From NCBI RefSeq assembly GCF_001708305.1, contig NZ_CP016953.1:2065501-2129500 (forward strand): a DNA stretch of 64,000 bases, read 5' to 3'. The position numbers and the translations under genes are program-made. Positions 58,842 through 64,000 of the stretch are shown here, one piece after another. This DNA is from Streptococcus himalayensis (GTDB taxonomy: Bacteria; Bacillota; Bacilli; Lactobacillales; Streptococcaceae). The notes under the pieces are model-generated. The model was given only the letters and a program-made list of their open reading frames with translations, was not told the DNA's origin and searched no databases. How positions within the stretch are numbered: position 1 is the first letter of the stretch; each line of letters begins with the position of its first letter.

Positions 58842-59287
58842 AGATACGGAAGTAGCTTTTCAAGAAGGAGGCGTGCGAGCGGTCCTGCTAGGAGAAAATT
58901 CAACGGTAGAGCCATCACTACATTGCTCAAAAAAGCCCTGGCATAACTTGCTAAACTCAGACCAACTCCATTCATCCATAAGCCATAAAGGGACATAAAG
59001 GTCACCATAAACAAGGCCATCGTTCCAGAAATCACAAGGATTTTCTGCCAGATTTTGACTGGTTGGGGCAAATGGTGCAGTAGGCGAAAGGCTATGGTCT
59101 TTGCAATCGGTCCCACCAAGAAGACATCCAAGCAAAAAGCCAAAATAAAAGCCGGTAAGAAGCCAGCAAACACATGCCCCCAAGAGAACTGCCCAACCAA
59201 GACCAAGTTCCAAATGCTCATTCCAAAGACCATGATACTACACATCAAGAAGGTAAATACAAAAGATTCTTTTTTCGTTTTCGGCAT
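58838..59287 (-). CDS. DUF2798-family membrane protein
   Basis: A 149-residue protein with four transmembrane helices in two repeated halves (FVFTFLMCSIMVFGMSIWNL ... ILVISGTMALFMVTFMSLYG), as in DUF2798. GAGGACA precedes ATG 59287; the longer start is unsupported. Function not known. Confidence 0.85.
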   Translation of the reverse strand: MPKTKKESFVFTFLMCSIMVFGMSIWNLVLVGQFSWGHVFAGFLPAFILAFCLDVFLVGPIAKTIAFRLLHHLPQPVKIWQKILVISGTMALFMVTFMSLYGLWMNGVGLSLASYARAFLSNVVMALPLNFLLAGPLARLLLEKLLPYL

Positions 59288-59576
59288 TGTCCTCTCCTTT
59301 CTAATCAAAGTCCTGCTATTCTACCATATTTCCAGCTTTCGCGTAAGTAGTTTGAAAAAGAAAACGTTTTACCACACTGAACTAAAATCTGCAATTCCTA
59401 GTTTTTGTTAGAACAATATGATGATTTTTTATATGAACTATTGTATAATTAAACTAAGATAAAAATTATGATAGAAAGGAAGAAAGTCGGAAACTATATT
59501 TTGTAATTTTTATCTACTCCCTCATTCTATGTTTACACAAATACAGAATGATTTTCAAACAGAAAAGGTGAGCACA

Positions 59577-59993
59577 ATGAAAAAATATATTACATTTAGT
59601 ATTTTTCTACTTGGAGTGCTTGCTTGTTTCCTTGCTATCCAGCCACTGAATCTGAGTAGTGATGTGCAAGTCAACCACCCCAAAACTAGCTATAGTCACG
59701 TTCAAAACATTCCCAATCAAACAGTCAGAGAGTTTACTATTTTTTGTGAGGAAACTGGTGCTTCTGTCCAAGAAATCTTGAACTTGGAGTATTTCCCACG
59801 AGATGGACAGCGATTTGTCACCTTAGGAGAACACGAGCCAAACAAAGTTCCTGTTCTTGCTTTCTCCTCCCTTGGAGACGAAGGCATTGTTGCAAGGATT
59901 GGTGAAGAAATATATGATACAAGTGACAAAACAAACTCATGTACCTATGATGAATTGAAAGAACAGCTACTAGCTTGGGATAAAAAACGATGA
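59577..59993 (+). CDS. Hypothetical secreted/membrane-anchored protein (138 aa)
   Basis: N-terminal signal-like helix KKYITFSIFLLGVLACFLAI; the mature part is polar (NQTVREFTIFCEETGASVQE ... GDEGIVARIGEEIYDTSD). AAAAGGTGAG lies upstream of ATG 59577. No family recognised. It ends at a bidirectional terminator shared with the ABC transporter permease. Confidence 0.65.
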   Translation: MKKYITFSIFLLGVLACFLAIQPLNLSSDVQVNHPKTSYSHVQNIPNQTVREFTIFCEETGASVQEILNLEYFPRDGQRFVTLGEHEPNKVPVLAFSSLGDEGIVARIGEEIYDTSDKTNSCTYDELKEQLLAWDKKR

Positions 59994-60035
59994 CAACCTA
60001 TATAGAATAGGTAAAGTAGATTTCCGCTTCACATA

Positions 60036-60083
60036 AAAAACGCATAAAATCAATGATTAAGAAGGGTTGATTTATGCGTTTTT
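60036..60083. terminator. Bidirectional terminator
   Basis: AAAAACGCATAAAATCAA / TTGATTTATGCGTTTTT long stem with a 14-base loop, between the convergent hypothetical gene and ABC permease gene. Confidence 0.85.
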
Positions 60084-60113
60084 CTATTGAATGCGTTTAA
60101 CTCAGCTTTTTTC

Positions 60114-62099
60114 TCACAAGGCTACAATCTTATGGTAACTTTTTGAGGTAATGAGAAAGACAAACAGATAGAGAAGAAAGAATAGACCACAGATGCCCAG
60201 TGTTACCATCAGCATCAAACTACTATTCAAGACACCCAAGACTTGTAAAATCAGACTGATGATGTGATAGGCAAAAGCCAAGTGCACAAAGGCAAAGATA
60301 AGCGGGAGGAAAAAGACGGTCAAGACTTGTTTGCGAATGGTCTGCTTGATTTGCCCTTCATCCAAACCGACCTTTTGCAAGATAACAAAGCGGTCGCGAT
60401 CCTCAAAACCTTCAGAGATCTGCTTGTAATAGATGACCAGCACCGTTCCTAGCATAAAGACAAAGGATAGGAAAATCCCAATAAAGAAGATACCTCCAAT
60501 CAAGCCATTCATTTGCTCCACAGCATCTGCCTTGACACTTCCATACAGATACCCTTCTGCTAATCCCTGACTAATTTGATCGATTTTTTCTTCATAGGCT
60601 GCTGTTAAGGCCAACTGGCTTTCTCGACTTGCATCTGTATTGAAACCTCCGTAGAGTTCTTGATTCACACGAGCTGTTTCCCTAACGGGGCTTAAAACTT
60701 GGCTCGGATCATTGACCACGAGATAGACGATTTTAGAAACCAAGACAGAATATTGATCAGGGATGTTGCCCACGATGAAGTTATCCTTTAAACGTTCCTT
60801 GATTTCCAAGTTCTGATTTGCAAAACGAATGGGCTTACTAGAGTCGAGTTGAATATTTTTAGAATAAACAGCTGCTTCATTTTCTTTTAAGGTCAGCTCT
60901 TCACCTGTCATCTTTTCATAATCTGCTGCCGAAAAAAGGAGTAAAATAGCTTGTGGCAAAACATTCACTTCCGTTTTATGAAAAACGTCAAATTGATTGC
61001 CTTCCTGTGAACGGACACCCAAGACATAACTTTCATAGACATCCTGCTTGGTCATTGTTAACTCATGCTCTTTAGCAAAATCTCGCAAGGCTTCTGTGAC
61101 AAGAGCAGGGTCAGCTCCTTGACCAGCGACAGCAAAATCCCGTGGATTCATCACCTTTTGGTAAAAGTCACTCCCAGCATAGATATTGATTCCTGCTGTC
61201 AAGGTCACAAGCACCATGGTTGACAGGATAGAAATGGTCGCTAATCCGACTGCATTTTTCTTCATGCGGTAGATAAGGTTGGAAACCGAAATCATGTTAT
61301 TGGGCTGGTAATAATAGTGCTTGCGTTTTTTGAGAAATGCCAAAAAGAGCGTAATACCTGCGTTAAAGAGCAGATACGTCCCCAAAATCACGGCTAGAAC
61401 TGCTAGAAAAAAAGTCATAATAGCAGCTACCGGGTCTTTTACACTCAAGGCTAAAAAGTAGCCAAGAGCAAGAGAAATCCCACCAAGAAAGGCTTGTAAC
61501 CCCAGAAAACGCCCCTTTTTCTCCCCGCTAGCCGTTTCCTTAGAAAGTTGCAGTGGATTGAACCGCACAAGACGCCAGCCATTGATGAGAATGAGCAAAG
61601 CAAAAATGAGCATGTAAATGATAAGGACAATAACGAGCACCGGCCATTGAAAGCTCGAGATGAGCTCTACTTTTACCTTCATCAGCTTTAAAAGAAAGGC
61701 ATAAATGAGCTTATCAAAGAGCAAACCAATTCCTAGACCGAGCACAAAGGTGCCTATCCCAAAGAAAATCAATTCTTGTACAGTCATGAGAAAGAGGTGC
61801 CACTTGGTCATCCCAAGCATGCCATACACCCCCAGCTCTTTTGAGCGATTCTTCATGACAAAGCTATTGGCATAGAGTACAATAATAACTTCTGCAATGC
61901 TCACCACCACAATCCCCAAACCAAGGGCAAAGGCAATGCTCGAAGCCCCCGCAACTTTCTCCAAATGAGGATTGAGGGTAAGGGAGATAAACAGATAGGA
62001 CAGAGCCACAGCCAGGCAACTAGCTAGGGCAAAGGGATAATAGAGTCTACGGTTTTTAAAGAGATTGGACACCGCTAGCTTACTGGTTAGCTTAATCAC
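60114..62099 (-). CDS. ABC transporter permease, BceB/FtsX type
   Basis: A 661-residue permease with about ten transmembrane helices. An FtsX-type core (FVMKNRSKELGVYGMLGMTK) occurs early; a large extracellular domain (~300-520) lies between helices 7 and 8; the last FtsX segment has FEDRDRFVILQKVGLDEGQI. This is the layout of Bce-type resistance transporters that detect and remove antimicrobial peptides such as bacitracin from lipid II. Eight-base overlap with its ATPase gene. No two-component system is visible in the window. Confidence 0.9.
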   Translation of the reverse strand: MIKLTSKLAVSNLFKNRRLYYPFALASCLAVALSYLFISLTLNPHLEKVAGASSIAFALGLGIVVVSIAEVIIVLYANSFVMKNRSKELGVYGMLGMTKWHLFLMTVQELIFFGIGTFVLGLGIGLLFDKLIYAFLLKLMKVKVELISSFQWPVLVIVLIIYMLIFALLILINGWRLVRFNPLQLSKETASGEKKGRFLGLQAFLGGISLALGYFLALSVKDPVAAIMTFFLAVLAVILGTYLLFNAGITLFLAFLKKRKHYYYQPNNMISVSNLIYRMKKNAVGLATISILSTMVLVTLTAGINIYAGSDFYQKVMNPRDFAVAGQGADPALVTEALRDFAKEHELTMTKQDVYESYVLGVRSQEGNQFDVFHKTEVNVLPQAILLLFSAADYEKMTGEELTLKENEAAVYSKNIQLDSSKPIRFANQNLEIKERLKDNFIVGNIPDQYSVLVSKIVYLVVNDPSQVLSPVRETARVNQELYGGFNTDASRESQLALTAAYEEKIDQISQGLAEGYLYGSVKADAVEQMNGLIGGIFFIGIFLSFVFMLGTVLVIYYKQISEGFEDRDRFVILQKVGLDEGQIKQTIRKQVLTVFFLPLIFAFVHLAFAYHIISLILQVLGVLNSSLMLMVTLGICGLFFLLYLFVFLITSKSYHKIVAL

Positions 62100-62859
62100 G
62101 GCCCTTCACCTCACTTGCCATCATGGTGAGGGTATCTGCGATTTCTTGGAACATCTGCCGCTCGCTCTTATCTCCTCGGAAGATTTGATTGTAAAGAATT
62201 CCGTCCTTAATAAAGAGAACGCGTTTGGCACGACTGGCTGCTGCTGTCGAGTGCGTAACCATCAGAATGGTTTGCCCCCGACTATTGATATCATCAAAGA
62301 CATCTAGAAGTGCAGCAGAGGACTTGGAATCTAGTGCCCCTGTCGGTTCATCAGCCAGCAAAATCTCTGGCTCTGTGATAATGGCACGTGCCACAGCCAC
62401 CCGTTGTTTTTGTCCTCCTGAAATTTCATAGGGGAACTTTTCTTGCAAGCTATTAATTCCCAATTCATTGCAGACGAGGACTAATTTTTTCATCATCTCC
62501 GTAATGGGACGGCGAGACAAGACAAGTGGCAGGAGGATATTATCCTTGACAGACAAGGTATCCAGGAGGTTAAAATCTTGAAAGACGAACCCTAACTTCT
62601 CCCTTCGAAAACTGGAAGCCTCACTATTTTTAATAGTAGACATGTCCACCTGATTGAGATAAACCCGTCCTTCTGTCGGCTTATCAAGCATAGCAAGGAT
62701 ATTTAAGAGTGTGGATTTCCCAGACCCTGATTCCCCCATGATAGCGACATATTCGCCTTCTTCGACCGTAAAATGAATATCCTTCAACGCTTCCACTTGG
62801 CTACCTTGGAAACGAGTTTTGTAAATTTTCTTCACGTGTTGCACATCGAGTAATGACAT
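62092..62859 (-). CDS. ABC transporter ATP-binding protein, BceA type
   Basis: A 255-residue ATPase. Walker [20 protein letters not shown]-loop [13 protein letters not shown], signature [17 protein letters not shown], Walker [19 protein letters not shown]-loop [11 protein letters not shown]. It powers the permease encoded immediately downstream. It belongs to the MacB/LolD/Bce family. A 37-aa reading frame lies 30 bases upstream. Confidence 0.95.
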   Translation of the reverse strand: MSLLDVQHVKKIYKTRFQGSQVEALKDIHFTVEEGEYVAIMGESGSGKSTLLNILAMLDKPTEGRVYLNQVDMSTIKNSEASSFRREKLGFVFQDFNLLDTLSVKDNILLPLVLSRRPITEMMKKLVLVCNELGINSLQEKFPYEISGGQKQRVAVARAIITEPEILLADEPTGALDSKSSAALLDVFDDINSRGQTILMVTHSTAAASRAKRVLFIKDGILYNQIFRGDKSERQMFQEIADTLTMMASEVKGRD

Positions 62860-62889
62860 TGTTATTCTCCTATTCTATATTTACGAGGA

Positions 62890-63003
62890 TTAGTGGCTGT
62901 ATTGGAGCCAAAAGTAATATTGACTAGTTTCATATCCCAGGCTGACTCTATCAATTTCTTGTTGAGTTAGCTGTTTTTTCTTTTGTTTTCTAAAAAATTT
63001 CAT
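62890..63003 (-). CDS. Short open frame upstream of the Bce ATPase gene (37 aa)
   Basis: KFFRKQKKKQLTQQEIDRVS then LGYETSQYYFWLQYSH; AGAAGGAGAAAG ribosome-binding site six bases before ATG 63003. Very basic N-terminus and aromatic end. It could be a leader peptide, a small regulator of the transporter or an unrelated short gene. Its strong ribosome-binding site and position in the same transcript argue for translation. Confidence 0.5.
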   Translation of the reverse strand: MKFFRKQKKKQLTQQEIDRVSLGYETSQYYFWLQYSH

Positions 63004-63043
63004 AAGCTTTCTCCTTCTGTAGCTAAATCAAATGACATCTCTT

Positions 63044-63240
63044 ATACTCTATAAGCATCAACATCTGACTAGGTTCCACCATTGAGAAATGGGGAAGGTG
63101 ATCGGTAACACTAGCGTCACTTGTGTCCTAAAAACAGCAGGGGTAGGTACGTTAGCTGGTTTGTCCCAACCTTCAACAGCCCGCTGGACTGTTGAAGCAA
63201 GGTGAGTTAAGGACGTCAGATTTTAATTGTTGACGAGTAT
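63044..63240. repeat. MITE-like intergenic repeat, copy 2 (197 bp)
   Basis: Starts ATACTCTATAAGCATCAACA and ends ACGTCAGATTTTAATTGTTG ACGAGTAT; ends match copy 1 (45778-45961) in sequence and inverted arrangement, while the centre differs (CTTCAACAGCCCGCTGGACT gives a separate hairpin with GTTGAAG). No gene inside. Confidence 0.75.
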
Positions 63241-63308
63241 TACCTCTCTAGTATAGAGCACTCTAGCAGTCGCTTCCATAACCTAATCTTTCATTTTATG
63301 TTGATTTC

Positions 63309-64000
63309 TTACATTTTTGAAAGACGGGAGCGAGAGACGATTGTCTGGTAGCTTCTTGAGGTCAGCCAAAAGACCAGCATATAAACAAGAAGGAAAAGCA
63401 AGCAAACGATAACGGTCGTCTGTACCAAAAGAGGGGTATTGGTCGCTCCTAACATCATGACAATCAGACTAATCATCTTAAAGGCGACAGCTAGGTGTAA
63501 GAAAGAAAAGAGCAGCGGGAGGAAGAAAACCGTCAAAATCTGTTTTCGAATGGTTGCCCGAGTGGCTCCTTCATCAAGACCCACTTGCTGCAAAATCACA
63601 AAGTTTTCCCGGTCTTCATAGCCCTCAGAGATTTGCTTGTAGTAGATGACCAAGACCGTTCCTAATAGAAAGACAAGGGATAGAAAAATACCAATAAAGA
63701 GCAGCGTTCCTACAACACTGAGGCTTTCATGCTCAATGTCAGCTCGCACCGCCGTCATAAGTGACTCTCCTTTTTTCTGCCTATCATGAACCGCTTGCAT
63801 AAAAGCCTGATTCTCCTTGTCCTTGCTATCCACACCGACATAGTAAACGGTCTTTGCATCCGGTGCTAGCATTGCTGCATCCTTGACTACCAACACCAAG
63901 ATTTTATCAAGGTAGAGCTTGCTAGCATTGCTTATCTTGCTTTGTAAAATATCCTTTTTGGAAAAGCTTCTTACCTTCCATTCCTTAGATTCGATAGTCA
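63309..64000 (-). CDS. ABC transporter permease, BceB type (3' part, continues beyond right edge)
   Basis: The frame is open to the right edge, so the N-terminal portion lies outside the window; only about 230 residues are seen. They match the end of the neighbouring permease: LLFIGIFLSLVFLLGTVLVI YYKQISEGYEDRENFVILQQ VGLDEG and the C-terminal helices. It is therefore a paralogue of 60114-62099 and probably part of a second Bce-type transporter. Confidence 0.88.
   Translation of the reverse strand, partial: TIESKEWKVRSFSKKDILQSKISNASKLYLDKILVLVVKDAAMLAPDAKTVYYVGVDSKDKENQAFMQAVHDRQKKGESLMTAVRADIEHESLSVVGTLLFIGIFLSLVFLLGTVLVIYYKQISEGYEDRENFVILQQVGLDEGATRATIRKQILTVFFLPLLFSFLHLAVAFKMISLIVMMLGATNTPLLVQTTVIVCLLFLLVYMLVFWLTSRSYQTIVSRSRLSKM

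Noticed and set aside
1..64000. tRNA or rRNA genes
   Set aside because: No cloverleaf with a TTCRANNC arm and no rRNA motifs were recognised by eye; a tRNA scan could still find one.

Overview
The window is chromosomal DNA of a low-GC Gram-positive coccus, almost certainly a Streptococcus. Streptococcus suis or a close relative fits best, judging from the mosaic prophage, a DUF4300 lipoprotein, Bce-type ABC transporters and the intergenic repeats; the species is inferred, not proven. No rRNA or tRNA gene was seen.

Region 1 (1-17.7 kb) is part of a prophage. Leftward genes run from a DEAH/SNF2 helicase, VRR-NUC nuclease and D5/VapE-type primase-helicase through a sigma-like late regulator to SAM synthetase, HNH nuclease, two DNA methyltransferases (one frameshifted) and the terminase subunits; the large subunit leaves the left edge. 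Rightward genes encode a DUF2800 nuclease, a DUF2815 ssDNA-binding protein and a family A DNA polymerase. The polymerase is split in its O-helix motif by an intein, and an HNH homing-endonuclease gene lies wholly inside the intein but in the +1 reading frame with its own ribosome-binding site. This dual-coding, out-of-frame intein/endonuclease pair is the most unusual object in the window.

Region 2 (17.7-39.4 kb) is a mosaic accessory region. An intact divergent pair (ImmA-like metallopeptidase and S24 repressor, 17.9-20.5 kb) has a decayed paralogous pair at 26.1-28.1 and 31.4-32.1 kb. The decayed pair has been pulled apart by a type II restriction-modification module with an NgoBV-family nuclease and a C5 methyltransferase. 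Between the pairs lies a polymorphic-toxin locus: a 5'-truncated Rhs tip with a possible ADP-ribosylating toxin and its immunity gene, then an orphan PoNe-type DNase cassette with its immunity gene. Further right come an IS3-family element, a serine recombinase, a protein-kinase-like gene and a type I holin-like toxin/antisense RNA locus. An ISL3-family element with a perfect 8-bp target duplication has cut the toxin gene from its leader.

Region 3 (39.4-44.6 kb) is a two-gene restriction system (Eco57I-like methylase, and GIY-YIG/helicase protein). Region 4 (44.8-64 kb) is ordinary chromosome, nearly all leftward: DUF4300 lipoprotein, YkgJ protein, several GNAT acetyltransferases, LepA, a pseudouridine synthase, an SDR, a small Tad2/DUF2829 homologue, an S41 protease, an amino-acid permease, a Bce-type ABC transporter and the 3' end of a second permease. 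Its intergenic spaces hold two copies of a MITE-like repeat with ATACTC/GAGTAT ends, a hairpin element and a degenerate ~50-bp repeat array.
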